DNA of 64,000 nt, taken from positions 102,880 to 166,879 of the forward strand of contig JAEUBA010000071.1 of NCBI GenBank assembly GCA_018257865.1, written 5' to 3'. The stretch is from Stereocaulon alpinum. Lineage: Eukaryota; Ascomycota; Lecanoromycetes; Lecanorales; Stereocaulaceae. This document shows, piece after piece, positions 1-11,945 of the stretch; position 1 is the first letter of the stretch, and each line of letters begins with the position of its first letter. The notes beneath the pieces were generated by a model, which did no database searches, was not told the DNA's origin, and saw only the letters and a list, made by a program, of their open reading frames with translations. The translations under genes were made by a program, and so were the position numbers.

Positions 1-376
1 GTGGTTGAACAGAAGCAGGGCAGAGGCCATAAAATGGCAACTGGAGTCGTTTACGCATGTCATATAGGCAATTTAGTTTCATTAATGATTGGCGCGAAGG
101 AGCTGCCTCAAGGCACGATTGATAGACGGAATTCGGAAGCTTCCGATCAGTCTAACTTTGCTCGCGGCTTTTAATGAATGAGCGATCATCTGGGAGTTTC
201 TATGTTGAGACACCTCAATCAAAGCCTAGGGTCTGCCCCTGCCCTCTTTCCTGCCAATCATAACCCATAACCTCTTTACTTAAGAGACAATTCCCCAACT
301 GGAATACATATAACCTAGAGACTACCAACTCAACTGAACCACGAGGTTGTTGACTTCCGACCGCCCCGTCACAGTC
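1..376. other. no gene recognised
   Basis: No supported coding exon was found. The stretch lies upstream of the two-exon gene starting at 377 and may hold its promoter or an upstream exon, but no convincing splice donor was seen. Confidence 0.4.
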
Positions 377-974
377 ATGAGCTCACAATTACATCTCATT
401 CCTTACATTTCCGTGGTTTCAATGCAGGTCCAGTCATCTTCGATACTTTCCATCACCATTAATGTATATCCAAGCAGGGTAATTGAACTAGGTGCACTTT
501 TACCTTCCTTCACCGAACCATATCTTCCGCTTCATTTTACACTACAATACCCTTTCGATGGTACAGATTCAGATACGATGAACTTTTTCCAGTTGGTTCC
601 GCCGGGTCCAAGATTCCCGTACTGGCGACACTTCGTCCGGTTGCAAGTCCCTCTCAGCCCTACTCCTAATTTACTCAGAGTAAGATTTTGGCATGACATG
701 CCCCCGGCACGGCATTGCATCGGTTCTAGAGATTGGACAGTCTCTTCTGAGCCAGTGGTGAGCACCGACAAGATATTGACAGTTGTAAAATACTAAGGCT
801 AATTATTTCCGTTTTCAGAACCGATTCTATACGCCGCACCAGTATCTCAGCAAAACGATCGAAGGCGAGCACCCAAAGCAATCGTGTGACAATAGCAGTG
901 AAGCTGCAACAGAGATCCTGGAAGAGGAAGAAGAGGACGACAGGATTATTGAAGGCAGAAAGCAGAGACCTTAG
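377..974 (+). CDS. hypothetical protein, two exons
   Basis: Exons are 377-757 and 819-974. The 61-base intron has a GTGAGC donor, a TACTAAGGCTAAT branch region and a TTTTCAG acceptor. Splicing joins two open frames in phase 0 and gives 178 residues. I do not recognise the family. The first exon is rich in Pro, Leu and Ser and ends with aromatic and Arg residues (PGPRFPYWRHFVRL). The second exon is acidic, with a run of eight Glu/Asp residues before a basic C-terminus ending GRKQRP. The ATG at 377 is the first in frame; the frame is also open upstream, so an extra 5' exon is possible. Confidence 0.5.
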
Positions 975-1989
975 AGTCAATTTCTTTTAATGCGTTCCAG
1001 TTCAGTCTACGACCAAACAATTTTCATTCCGCCACTTTGCAGCCCGCCATTGTGATAGAAGGCCTGCAGGTGATTTACAAGAAGTACTGTAACATCGTTT
1101 CATTGTCTTGTAGAACTCAAATCAACATTCAAATCCAAGTAGTCATAGGCTGCAAAGAGTACAAATTTAAATATATATGCAAGTTGCGTGTTGTTTGCTC
1201 AGGCGATACTCTGACCCTCTCCTAAATTTTAGAAAGAGAAGCGAGTTTACGTTATACTGTGCGTAAGGATCCGGAGAGTTTTAAGACTACGATACTAAAT
1301 TTATTATAAAGTTGGCGTCTAGTAAGGCATTGTGACGCTTACTTCTCCCGTACGTATAAAGAACCATCTCCAGACTCCTTTAGAACCCTCCTTGGGCTGA
1401 GCCGGATAGATAAGGCCTACTCGTAAGCTTGCCTAGGAAAAAATCCTTGCGACGTACTACCCCTCAAGCATTGACAGCATCTAAAGGGTCGTTGGGCGCT
1501 TTTAGCGTTTCATAGGTCTAGGTCCTAGCTTACGGTTGTAAGCCTCCTAGGCTTATCCCCACCTTTTTAGATGCGGCGCACAGATGAGATAGGCTGAGCA
1601 GGTCCTGGGAAGATCGCTCCGGACAAATCTCCTAGGACATATGGTGCCAATTCTGGCGTAGGATTGTGGACTGGCGCCAACCCATGGACGATCAACTTCT
1701 GCCGACTGAGACTACTATCCGGCACTAACTACCTGTCACAATGTTCAGCTCCGACAGCATTTGCCGTCTGAGAGATTATTATACTGGCCTTATCGGGTGC
1801 CCCCCTTTCGACTAATGCCGTAAAGCGTTTCGCCGTTAGAGAGATGACTGGTAACCTATAGGAATGAAACGGCTGCCAATGATGTCCTCCAGAGCTTTAC
1901 GAGGGACAAATTCGGAGCGGCAATACAGCAAGTAAACCATTCACACGACTCAAATCCACCTTTTGCTTCTGGGTACCAGCTCAATCTCC
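975..1989. other. gene-poor, AT-rich decayed DNA
   Basis: No supported gene. Around 1230-1600 the sequence is rich in TA steps (cctaggct, ttagcgtt) with few CA, which looks like old RIP-mutated repeat DNA. No family could be identified. Confidence 0.35.
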
Positions 1990-2379
1990 TCAAAGCTCGT
2001 TCGCACCCGTCTTCGTCACAATATCACTATCCTTCCCACTTGTCATGGCTATCTGACCTTCATCGTCCGCATCCATCGCCCTCTTACTATGTTTCCCTGC
2101 TACCTCAACGTCTGGCTGTGCGGTGATGGGACTTAGAAGGCTTTCAATTGTCTCCGAGTGAGTTACAACAGAGGTACCTTGGTCACGTATGCTGTCTGGT
2201 AACCTCGGGGCCAGGACGTCTATCAGTTTGATAATGCTCGAATGTTGTAAGCATATATCACCGTGAGACGATGCGCGAACTTACGACAAGTTTCCTGTCT
2301 TCGGCTTGTCCTCCTGGTTTTGGCCTAGACTGCCGTTATCCTCTGCTTCTACGATCATAATCCTTTGTCCTATCGTCAT
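1990..2379 (-). CDS. small hypothetical protein, two exons
   Basis: Exons are 2285-2379 and 1990-2236 on the minus strand. The intron (2237-2284) has a GTAAGT donor, and splicing keeps one frame of 113 residues. The product is hydrophilic and acidic, with a short amphipathic stretch (SIIKLIDVLAPRLPDSI) and a polar tail. No family is recognised. The upstream sequence has another open frame, so the true 5' end could lie further right. It may also be a remnant of a longer gene. Confidence is limited because it is short and without known homology. Confidence 0.35.
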
Positions 2380-3032
2380 CTTCAGATTGGGGATTACTAC
2401 TTAGCAGACTTCGATGCTATCTTAAATGATCAAGATGTTGGCAACAGGCGGACGGTCTTTCAACAGATAATCTTGTCACTCGTACGTGTTATTCCATACT
2501 TCCTAGTACTGGTGGCCTACGATGTATCCGAGCTCTCTATTCAAGTCCCGGATGCTGGCAATTTATTTTGGCTGGTGATAACTGGTGAGTCAGACATAGT
2601 CGACTCGCGCTAGCATTTACACCGCTTCACCCGCCTCCATTGGCGTGATATGCATGCGAATGGGGCTGGGCAAGTCGACACGCTCCTGTGTTTCTGGTCG
2701 GGCGAATACCGCTCCATCTAGGGCGCAAGAGGCTCTCTAATGCGGCCTGGTAAGAGCAGATGAGCAGCAGAGGCCCCAATCCCTGCATATTACCTATCTC
2801 ACGCTACCAAATAACCAACGAGTGGTGCCCTAAGATTAAAGCGTACAGGACCTCCCTCTTTCTTTGACCTTCTCTATTCCAAACTACGCTTATTTTCAAC
2901 ATTTTTTTCAGCCTTCCGATTGACGTTTGAGCTTTGTTCTTTCAACCCCAATCTGTTTCAACAACACAGCTGTCCACGCCAGCTCATCCATATCTGACAA
3001 CCATTAGTCGATTTTCGGAGGAGCTGCGGGCT

Positions 3033-3854
3033 ATGTCGGCTAAGGAGATTTCAGCATCTGGAGTGGAGGCGCCACCTGAGATCACTCAGCGAAAGACTTC
3101 TCCTCCCCATTCAAATAACGCCGCAGACATTCCTGGCGAGCTCGACCACAACCAACTCATCGCTTCCGGAACCAACTCTCGCGAAGAACGCCGTCTCCCC
3201 TCCAGCCGAACCAATTCCATCGCTCTCGCCAAACTATACACCTGGTTGACTTCCACCGCCGATACGCTCGCCAAGGTATATACCGAGTCATCAAAAGAAG
3301 AGAAGGTCTATCTACATTCTATGGCTCTTGGGACATTGCCATTCGTCTGGCATCTGATATGGACACTCCTAGAGGCTTGTATATCGAGCGTCGACTGGAC
3401 TGCTCGCCTGTTAACGACGGTGTTAGCAGTGCTGGGTTCTCCAATTCTTCTGTGGATAACTCTCGATACGAGCTTTCCGGTAAGGATTCGGCTTACAAGT
3501 TTTATCGCAAATCGTTGTAATGGGTTGATCGTGACTCTTGAGCTCTTAAGAGGATACTCCTTCGCCTTGCACTGGTTGTGGGAAATGGTTACCTCCGGAC
3601 CCGAGTTAATACTCATAGGCGTCATAGCCGTAACATGTTTCATTATGTTTGCAACGCTAGGCTTTCTCTTCGTGGCCTTCGTTCTGGGATCAGGATTTGA
3701 TGGAAGCGACTGTGACTTATTTAGTATACTCGGAGGCGAGGAGAAGAAGAAGAAGAAGGAAGGAGAAGAAGAAGAAGAAGAAGAAGAAGAAGAAGAAGAA
3801 GAAGAAGAAGAAGAAGAAGAAGAAGAAGAAGAAGAAGAAGAGAAAAAAGAATAG
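3033..3854 (+). CDS. predicted multi-pass membrane protein with C-terminal poly-Glu tail
   Basis: From the ATG at 3033 the frame encodes about 273 residues. The first 100 are polar and Ser/Pro-rich. Three or four hydrophobic segments follow (around LPFVWHLIWTLLEACISSV, TVLAVLGSPILLWITL, and a long one containing LILIGVIAVTCFIMF). Then comes an extreme charged tail (Lys-rich, then about 28 Glu) encoded by a GAA/AAG microsatellite. No family recognised. The frame is open upstream of 3033 and a poly-pyrimidine tract ending CAG occurs near 2911, so an upstream exon is possible. Slippage in the trinucleotide tract would change tail length in frame, or move it to a poly-Lys frame. Confidence 0.5.
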   Translation: MSAKEISASGVEAPPEITQRKTSPPHSNNAADIPGELDHNQLIASGTNSREERRLPSSRTNSIALAKLYTWLTSTADTLAKVYTESSKEEKVYLHSMALGTLPFVWHLIWTLLEACISSVDWTARLLTTVLAVLGSPILLWITLDTSFPVRIRLTSFIANRCNGLIVTLELLRGYSFALHWLWEMVTSGPELILIGVIAVTCFIMFATLGFLFVAFVLGSGFDGSDCDLFSILGGEEKKKKKEGEEEEEEEEEEEEEEEEEEEEEEEEEEKKE

Positions 3855-3900
3855 GAAGAGAAGGGAAGAAAGGAAGAAGAAGAAAAAGAAGGAGACAAAA
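3737..3900. repeat. (GAA)n microsatellite
   Basis: Roughly 110 bases of nearly perfect AAG/GAA triplets, followed by a degenerate purine-only tract to about 3900. The perfect part lies inside the coding frame of the membrane protein and makes its poly-Glu tail. Confidence 0.9.
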
Positions 3901-4125
3901 CAATTACAATACAGGTGTGAAAGGAGATGGTCGAGAAGGAGAAGCAAAAGGGGGGTAGGAAGAAGGAGGAGGAGAGGGAGGAATATCGCGCAGGTAAGGA
4001 GGGCTCATAGCTCATTAAATACGGCCAACAGCGAGCTGGTCTCGACCTCCAGAGTGCAAGCTATGTCGGTTGAGTCTACATCCGAATCGTCTCGAGTCCG
4101 CCGCTGGGCGGCCCGTATGCACAGC

Positions 4126-5624
4126 TCAAAGTGATGGAGCGGTCTTTTTGCATTGGAAAGCTATGGAGCGTTGTATCCTATATGAGCATATTTTTGTAAA
4201 CACCACTGAACCGACTGTTCCGGTCATTGGAAGGCTGGAGGTTATCTGAAGAAGCGTTGTGATACCGTCATTATCTAGTGAATTCAAAACCAACTCAACA
4301 GGCACAGTTGCACTCACGTAGAGTGAAAGCTGGCACGACAATCATGCCGATGCTTAATACAGTAATGCAATTTGTGCACCTATGGTACAAGCTGGTGACT
4401 ACCGTTGACTGGTAAAGAGTCGAAGCTCGTGTTCTCCACAGTGAACCTTCCACCTTACTTCGAACCGGGTGTCTAAGCGTAGAAAAACCGGCCCGTATGT
4501 GATCTCCATCAGCGTCGGGAGCATGCCGAGACCATGTCCAATATGCCCTACAATAGTCTTCGCAAATTTTTTCTGTTCCCCTGGCCAAAGCTGATATGGA
4601 GGCCTGATCATATCGCTGCCCAGGGGTTAGGAATGAGGTATCCCCATTGAAGCAGTGTGGCTGCAGGAGATTTCGTGCCTCCGCTGGCCTTGCAGCAGTT
4701 GAAAGGCGGTCAAGAGAATTGAGAGTCTCCCTTTATATCGGAAAATGTCATCTAGCCTTCTCGCGTCCAAGGCGGTGGAGACCTGAAGGCTGATGTGCTG
4801 GCTGAGGATGGTGGGATCGTGGATGTATATCCAAAGGGGCCCTGATGTGGTGTGGTTGGAGTGACAGACCCCTGTTGAACGGACCACTCACGTTAGTGAT
4901 TCCTGCCTCGAACTGTTGTCAAGAAGTTTTCCAAAGGACTTCTGGGCGTCAGCCTTTGACATTTGACCCACGCATTCCCTCCAGTATCCATACCGCTGAA
5001 TTCACAGCCCCAAGCGACAAGCAAATTCATAATATCAATTCTGACATTCCTGAATTTCGACCCCAATAAGGTGAGCCGAGATTGGAGTTCGACGTACTTA
5101 GCTAAGTCTCCGTCGGAAGCAAAGGCATCTCCCAATCGATAGCCTGGAACATTATGTGTACCGCTTTCGAAGGTGGAACCTGTTCCGGAAGAAGCATAGT
5201 TTGCAAGGATAATATTAGACTGTCCCGGCTTATCATGCAAGTACTGTCACATCCGGTTCGTCGATATTGGTGCTGATACGCTTTCCCTTGAATGGTGACC
5301 TATGAAGGGCTGAGGAGAGCCACACATCCATAGCATCCGCGTCCCTGCTCGGAAGAGCCAGAATCCTCAGCTGAGATCAGCCTATCATAGTGGAAGCGAA
5401 GAGAACTTAGTAATAGTTACGATATGCCAACACCAAAGTACTCTTGTCCATTTCCACATTATCTCGGAAATTACCCCGATCCGCCAGCTCTGTTTCATAA
5501 ACAACGGGTCACGATTAATGTCAAAGGCGCCTATCTGCATGCCAGGCAGATACCAACCAGGAAAGACAAAGCGTCGTTGATCCTTGATCGTATGAGTTTG
5601 TGAACTCACCTGATTTAGGCTCAT
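4126..5624 (-). other. possible multi-exon gene of unknown family
   Basis: A series of minus-strand open stretches (5624-5385, 5240-4893, 4887-4627, 4611-4399) read like protein (for example FPGWYLPGMQIGAFDINRD and ILANYASSGTGSTFESG). They are separated by intervals with GT..AG signals. A GTACGT donor near 5100 and an AAATTCAG acceptor near 5060 would join two frames in phase. I could not build one consistent model or recognise a family. It could be an intact spliced gene or a decayed one. Confidence 0.3.
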
Positions 5625-5739
5625 AAATAAGGGGAGACCGTCACTATTATTTTTTGGACGTGGTTACTTTCCTCCCCTGTTCATCGAGCTTAACCTTCTG
5701 TACGCTTGTATTCCCTTCCTTTTACCGACGGCCACCTAC

Positions 5740-6574
5740 GTGACTTTCGCTCAAAACTTTGGCTTCCGCCATCAACTCGACGAGGGGCAGACCCATCATC
5801 AATCAGAGGATAAAATGGCGACAACCAGAAAGACCGCCAGAACCCAACGAGCTCCCTCCACGCACAGCGATGCTCCGCAATCGTCTCTGCTACAATATAG
5901 TCATACCGGTCCAGAGGGTCTTCAACACCATCATGAGGACAGGACATCTGCAACTCCTAGACAATCTACAACATGGAGTGCAGGCTCAGCTCCGCTGCAA
6001 CCTGAGATACACCGCACCAGCCCACGTCCTCAGGTTGCCGCTAAAACTGACCCTCAGTTGTCACTTCCACCCTTCCCTTTATCGGGACCCCCGACTACAT
6101 CGCTGCCATCACTCGACAAGGAAGCCTTCAACGCGCCAATGGAGCAAGGTCCTGCTCAGGCACCTATTAACGTATAAGCTACGTCCAGTGTTGCTAAAGA
6201 AAACCGCAAGCGCAACATTTCGACACTGGAGCAGCAGATACGAGCAGCGAAGCAGCGGATTCTAGGTAAGGTAGAGGAAGAAAGAAAGATTGAAAAGGAA
6301 AAAAAAAAAGATAGAGGAGGAAAAAGGAAAGATGGAACAGGAGCTAGAGCAGGAACAGGAGATGAGATATATGGAAGACAATTATGATTACTTATACGGA
6401 ATGGTAATGACGCTAAAGGAAGAACTTCAGCAACGCAACATCCCCATACCATTCTTTGCCTCACCGCCGCGGCGAAGAAAATTTTCCTCGGTTGACGGGT
6501 CGCAAGACCTTGAAGACTTGAATCGAGACGGAGGCAGAAATGCCCGGAGACGCACCAATACCACACAGATTTGA
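5740..6574 (+). pseudogene. broken coiled-coil protein gene
   Basis: One frame runs from 5740 through a Pro/Gln/Ser-rich region, meets a TAA at 6175, and continues in the same frame into a basic/coiled-coil segment (KENRKRNISTLEQQIRAAKQ). It then slips frame at a run of ten A near 6300. The shifted frame continues the coiled coil (EEEKGKMEQELEQEQEMRY) and ends at 6574. The layout (polar N-terminus, basic region, long Glu/Lys coiled coil) recalls bZIP-like proteins, but no canonical bZIP signature is visible. Either the gene is dead (one stop plus one homopolymer frameshift) or an intron removes the breaks. Confidence 0.35.
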
Positions 6575-6599
6575 GTCCTCTGCCGCCCACGCCTCCCTT

Positions 6600-7928
6600 T
6601 GAGCATATGACCGCTATGCCATCCCGGCGATGCAGATATCCTCTGAGCTCTCCTTAACTTCTAGGATAGAAGCTGTGTTGGTTCGTTTGCGGCGCGCATG
6701 CGCAGCTCAACCATTCTCTTGACTGGGAATTTTGTAACATTAGATAGATCAAATTGAAGCAACATGAGCGGAACTATGTTAGTGCCCAAAAATTCCAAGA
6801 ACGGCCAGCAAAGTGCTCCAGTGGTTTTCTGCTCAGCCCCATTTGTATGCCTATCGTCCAGCGCAAGTCGCCTATTTCGATCCTTGGCGTGATTAGTAAT
6901 CATCTATTCTCCACCCATTCTACTTGAAATCTGTTCACTCTCCGATCCATCGTTTTTCATGATGTTTCGGAACCCTCCTCGCGCACTCACTCGGCATGAT
7001 ATCGTTCATCCTCTTATTGTTGGCTTACATGGGACCTAGAGATGTCACCGAAGATTTTCCTTGATCTCCATCCACTCTTCTTTTCCCGCTTCTTTGTTCC
7101 GACTTCAACAACAGCCGAAGTCCGGCCTTTTCGATTATAGTAAAAGCTGAGAGGACATGAGTCTGGAAGATGGAGTGCTTATCTCTGATGATGGACTCGT
7201 CTATCTAAGGTTATCAGTGAAGCCGCCTTGTCCGTGTGCGCTTTGAACCCTTCTGCTTTCAATCTAACTTCCAAGCCGCAGTCTCCAACGGCGCGACCTT
7301 TATGCCCAATACTTTTACAATGCAAGAGTTGGCTCGCGTGTCGCTCGATGAAAACCTTGAGGGCGGCGAGTCCCCAGGCGAACCTGTGATATACTCCGTA
7401 AGAAAAGGTTGCGCGGCCTGACGTGATGATGAGCCCAGTCACTAACAGCTCCCAGGCACCCTAATCCCCAGCGCCCTCACACTTTTCAGAGAGGAGTCGT
7501 CCCGGTTTTGCCTCAGCCTTCACATTCTATGTCTTTGGGAGGTATGGGGGATATAATGACGCCATCAGATCAACTGGCTTATGAATACTCTCGCAGGACT
7601 GAACAGCCTTTTGGATGATTTCTATTCGAGCCATGCCGATGTTAATACCGTTGGAAGATGGCTTGCATCGCACGCTTTCGAAGAAGCTCTTCCAGATCAT
7701 ACAGAGGCAGCTTGGATGGACATTTAGCACGAGACGCAAAGCCATCTGGCAAGAATAAGGATGGTCGCAGGCTACACAAAGGACGTATCCTGTCGAAGGT
7801 GTGCAGGAAGAAGAGGATCACCTGTTGAATTCTCGGATGGTTATTGGGGGAAGGGGAGGGGAAAAGAACTAGTGGCGCTTTGAACATAGAACAATGAACA
7901 GCCCCTAGAGTAGAAAGAGTAATACGAT
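6600..7928. other. no gene recognised
   Basis: Several short open frames occur on both strands, but none has splice support, family resemblance or convincing composition. Confidence 0.35.
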
Positions 7929-9961
7929 TTATTGGTACTCATAAAGAGGACAAGTGCTGTACATCAGGCGAGCATATTCATAAGCTGCCAGTTTTCTAAC
8001 GTCTGCATTTTGACGCCTATCTACACCTGCCAGTCTTCCCCGTTTGCCCCCCCGCTGCGCCTAGCGGTTGGCCTCAAATTCCCGCAGCAGTTCCTATGCA
8101 TTTCCTAAGTCGCATTCGAGCAGCCACGTTCTCTTCCAGCACAGCTTGTATTCATAGTCCTTTCCCCTTCGTCTCTTACCAACGATCCTTACAATCTCCC
8201 ACTCCTCCTGCTCCTCGGCTTGTGCCGAATCACATCGTCCCTGACCCTGCTTAAGAGTAGGTGGGCTGGTGGCAGTACCGCTGGTAGGGCCGCGGGGGAT
8301 AGTTGTATTACGGAGTTTGGGCTGGACACCCTTCGACTCAAAAGTGCCGTCGGCCTGGGTGTCGAGATCCTGGACCGTAAGTATGTTATCTGTGGAATGT
8401 TAGACAGGCTATTCGCTCTCCCACATTTAAACGGGCATTCCACTCACCTTGACTGCCGACAGCTTTATCTCGATTATGTGACGAACAGCGGCGACGTTTG
8501 ACGCGACACTTCAACGTAGACTTCCCCTGAACAGCAGACGGACCCCTTTTGTTTGGGGATCCCAACGAAGGTAGAGTCTTCTTGTTGCTATCCCTATTGT
8601 ATCTCTCTTGATGACCTTCATTGTTGTCCGCCTCCGCCTCCGCCTCTTGACCATTCCACAGATTCTTATTCCTTCCTGATGATGGATCAAGCATGAGACC
8701 CTCGCGATCTCTGCATTTGGAGCCGCATATTCGCTTCCCGAGGGTCGACGAGAAGGTATTGTGGTGGAGGTTGAGAGATCTGGATCCACGTAATCTGTTA
8801 GTGTTGGAATCATCGAGTAGGGAATTAGGGCCCTACCTAGACCTTGAGCTCCCTACAGACGTCGGCGAAGTCCTGAGCGACCCTTGGTTCCCAACCTGCT
8901 CCTCCGAAGTACCGTCGCCGCTGCTATCGGTATCCTCATCCTCAACTATGATCGGGTCACCTAGAGAGTGTTAGACGACCATTTAGATCGCTGAGCCAGA
9001 AATACGCATTCAACACTTACCTGGACTGCCAGGTTCCTTCTGAGTCGAACTTGCGTGTAACGGATGCTTGAATATGGGCTTCGGCTTATTTCGTAGAGCG
9101 GTATACGCATCGGAGTCATCACTGTCCATATCGTAGGCTACGACTGGTAGGTCTAGATTCATCAGATATGTCTACAGCGGTTAAGTCGTCTACGCTGACC
9201 TAGACATACGCCCTCTCTCTCTTCATACCCTCTATCAGCGGTCAAGTCGTCTCTCGTATGGACGCTAATACTGCCGCCGGCCTCTCGTTGAGTGTCTTGG
9301 CTATCGCGATCCTCTGTAAGACCGTCACCCACTGCTACCGATTTCTCTATCGGCGATCAGTATCGGTTCCGGCGGTATATGGATCTAATGTACTCACCCT
9401 TGTGTTCGCCTTCGCTTGGTCTGGGGCTGGCAGCGCTGTTGCGATCACCCTCAGCGGTATGTTCGAAGTTGCCTTCAGATCCTCCCGTCACGTGTTTATT
9501 AGTCGAGCCAGTTCGTTGCCACTCTTGCGCTTCTCCGATATTGAGCAGCAATTCCTCGACGGGTGGGAAATCACTGTCTTTCTCGCCACCGCTGCAGCTG
9601 TGGGCACGATTGGCATTGAGTCCGTTCGAGGTATCTGGGAGTGTCAGTTGACGTCCATCACAGAGCAATGATAAGGAATCATACCTTCGGCGTCTGCTCC
9701 GGTGCAGAGATCCGGCGTTGGCACGTGGAATGGATGGAGAGGCTCCTTAGGCGGCGGGCCAGTCATATCGAGAAACTCGATCGGGTTATGGTCTTGGAGT
9801 CTCCCACTCGGTTTCTTACTTAGTCCAAGAGATACAAGATTGTTGCCCCTCGCATAAGCCGTAGAGAGATGTAGGTTGGAGGCCGTTGGCCGCCCATCGC
9901 GACGCAGGCCTGTCTGCGGGTGGTGATAGTAATGGACAGAATCCATCCCAACAAAGGCCAT
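7929..9961 (-). pseudogene. chromodomain protein gene with in-frame stops
   Basis: Six exons keep one frame: 9961-9685, 9634-9210, 9171-9021, 8960-8837, 8779-8448, and 8389 to at least 8094. Introns have fungal signals (GTATGA..CCCAG, GTATGT..TGTAG, GTAAGT..TCTAG, GTAGGG..CCAG, GTGAGT..ACAG). The last exon encodes a chromodomain (EEWEIVRIVGKRRRGKDYEY, then KLCWKRTWLLE), a fold that binds methylated histone tails. Within the domain a TAG at 8094-8096 stands where relatives have a coding residue, with another TAG at 8061-8063; coding-like sequence (ELLREFEA) continues between and beyond to 7929. An upstream TGA at 9357-9359 fits CGA changed by C-to-T. The intron at 9172-9209 is only 38 bases, so the 5' half could be a separate gene. 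The long middle is low-complexity and acidic or basic, as expected for a nuclear protein. Confidence 0.6.
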
Positions 9962-11400
9962 TGTATAAAACAAGCGCAAAGGGAACCAGAGGATACAAAT
10001 AGTCTGACTGGTTTTGACTTAGTTGTCTGGAAGGCAAGGCAAATTCTAGGCGAAGAGAGATGGCGAGCGGTGGATTATATATGCCCCAGGTCGCTGGACC
10101 ACGCGCGGGGATTTTCCCGGCACCTCGTCCCTCGCCTTCTCTTCCTCTAAACACCATCAATCGCCGATCTCCAGTCGTTCGCCTCACGCCAAGTTGGACG
10201 CCCAGGCGCAGCTCCCGGTGATTGCACCCTCGTATTCGATCCACGTCCCACGCGAGCTGAGCGTTCCCTGCGCGTCGGCATCCTATGCAACTTATTTCCC
10301 CTGCGCCCCTCGGAAACGCCTATATCAGGTCGAGCCACGTCAGCTGCGGCGGGCTGGGTCTTCGAACCTGAGACTTCATGACGCATCGGCTGGTGCCGCA
10401 CCCTCCACGATGCCTGCTCAACCACGAGATCGGTGTCTCGAGGCCACGTCACCAGATCCAAGCCATTAGCGGCATCCATGTCGGCGCAGCCAGGCAGACA
10501 CGCAAAGGCCACTGTCGATCGAGGCGAGGCCAACTCCTTAGCCTCCGTTCGCTGGCTGACAGCTCAGCGCCGGTGTTTTGACTTCACGCTCAGCCCCTCA
10601 GTGCCAGGTCACCCGATCACTGCCACGGTGCGATCCCTGTCGACGCGGCCAGGCAGACATGTGGAAAGCCCGAGCGGATCGCGATGAGGGATGAGGTATT
10701 TCGTTCATTGGTCGTATGGTAGGCATCCTGTGATCTAACACTCGTATCGCTGTAGGATCCTCGCCGTAAGGTGAAGCTCTCAACCAATGTCATTGCAGAG
10801 TCGGAGGTCAGCTGAGCAGTGGTGAAACAGTGGCCTGCGAAAGAGGTAGAGGCAGCAGGGTCCAGAGCGGCAGAGTCGAGCACAGGGAGGCCTTCAGCTC
10901 GCCCCGAAATAGAACCATCTCCGTTCGAGCTAAATTGCTGCAGCAGTGTGGAGACAGAGAGCAGCCAGTGAGAGGGTACGGTTCTGTCGCTCGCTCAAGC
11001 TTTGGATTCGACTGGGCCGGTGAGAAGGATAAGGACGCGAAGGCGCGAGGATGGATGGGTGGAGGGCCGAGGATCGATACGAAGGCGGTTTGGCGAAACG
11101 CCTCGTGCACGGTCGAGGCAGGGCGATCGACGATGGTCGGCCGGTCAGGCAGGCGCCGGACAGCTGAAGGAGCGAAGGAGACGGCCAGGGAATGAGAAGG
11201 AAAGATGGAGGGAGAAGGGAAACCAGCGAGGGACGGGTGGTCTTTATACTTCGACAGAGCAGCGGGTCGGCCGCAGCACCGCGCCTTGCCCGAACGAGGC
11301 GCGCCAAACCCGACCGGGTCGACGCTTGGCTGGAAGCAGGAACGGGCGCGCATTTCACCAGGAGGCATATTATTTATCCTCAACCACAACAGGGTTCTCT
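9962..11400. other. GC-rich gene-poor region
   Basis: Much higher GC than the flanks. Open frames occur in all phases, as expected from GC-rich DNA, and none looks like a real protein. A short direct duplication is visible (gcagccaggcagaca near 10490 and gcggccaggcagaca near 10645). Confidence 0.4.
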
Positions 11401-11489
11401 AAAGCATGTCAGAGGAAATCCTGATACCTGGTCATATATCTACCATAGGGGCTTGCCTTGACTGTCGCAAACTCACTGGAAGAATTGGA

Positions 11490-11945
11490 GCTCATTGTGT
11501 TCTTGCAGTGTAGGTTTCAAAGCATGTATATTAACGTCCCTCCCTACGTTGCGAGAAACCCATCGTGCCGAGAAAATTGATAGGTACTTTGACTTTAAGC
11601 ATCTTAAACTCTGTGTACACATCGATATCTCCCATATTTCTACATAGGTTGTGTTCCGCAGCCACTCCTGAACACTCTGAAACCCTCCTAGTAGGAAATT
11701 ACGTTCGCATCGTCGCCCTCGCCTCTGATTTGCGGGAAGTCTCCTCTTATAGCGCAACAGAGTTCCTTCACCACAACTCCACCGTCGAGCTCTTATCACT
11801 CCTGATACTTATAAAGGGGTCGTAACCGAGCTTTAAGGCTCACTACCATGCCAGGAAATCGTTATCAGCCTTGTGGCTGCTGCGGTACGCAAATTCGTGC
11901 AAGGTTGCCACGCGGGTCGGTACATTTAGTCTAAGCGACCAACGA
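11490..11945 (-). repeat. dispersed repeat family, copy 1
   Basis: On the minus strand this shares extended similarity with 23734-24330, including ggaaattacgttcgcatcg versus ggaaatttacattcgcatcg. Its core also matches 20770-21180 and 30790-31075. All four copies can encode a peptide of the pattern SxRWxSRxxGTDV. No transposase, TIR or target duplication could be assigned. Confidence 0.6.

Noticed and set aside
9258..9671. 137-residue plus-strand open frame with hydrophobic stretches
   Set aside because: It is antisense to exon 2 of the chromodomain gene, whose minus-strand frame splices consistently with its neighbours.
10330..10450. tRNA-like or SINE-like sequence (minus strand, TGGTTGAGCAGGC as A box and AGGTTCGAAGACC as B box)
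   Set aside because: The two boxes are spaced about right, but acceptor and T-stem pairings do not form, so neither a tRNA nor a SINE head can be supported.
10808..11389. 193-residue minus-strand frame in the GC-rich region
   Set aside because: All frames are open because of high GC; composition (Pro/Ser/Arg) and lack of motifs argue against a gene.
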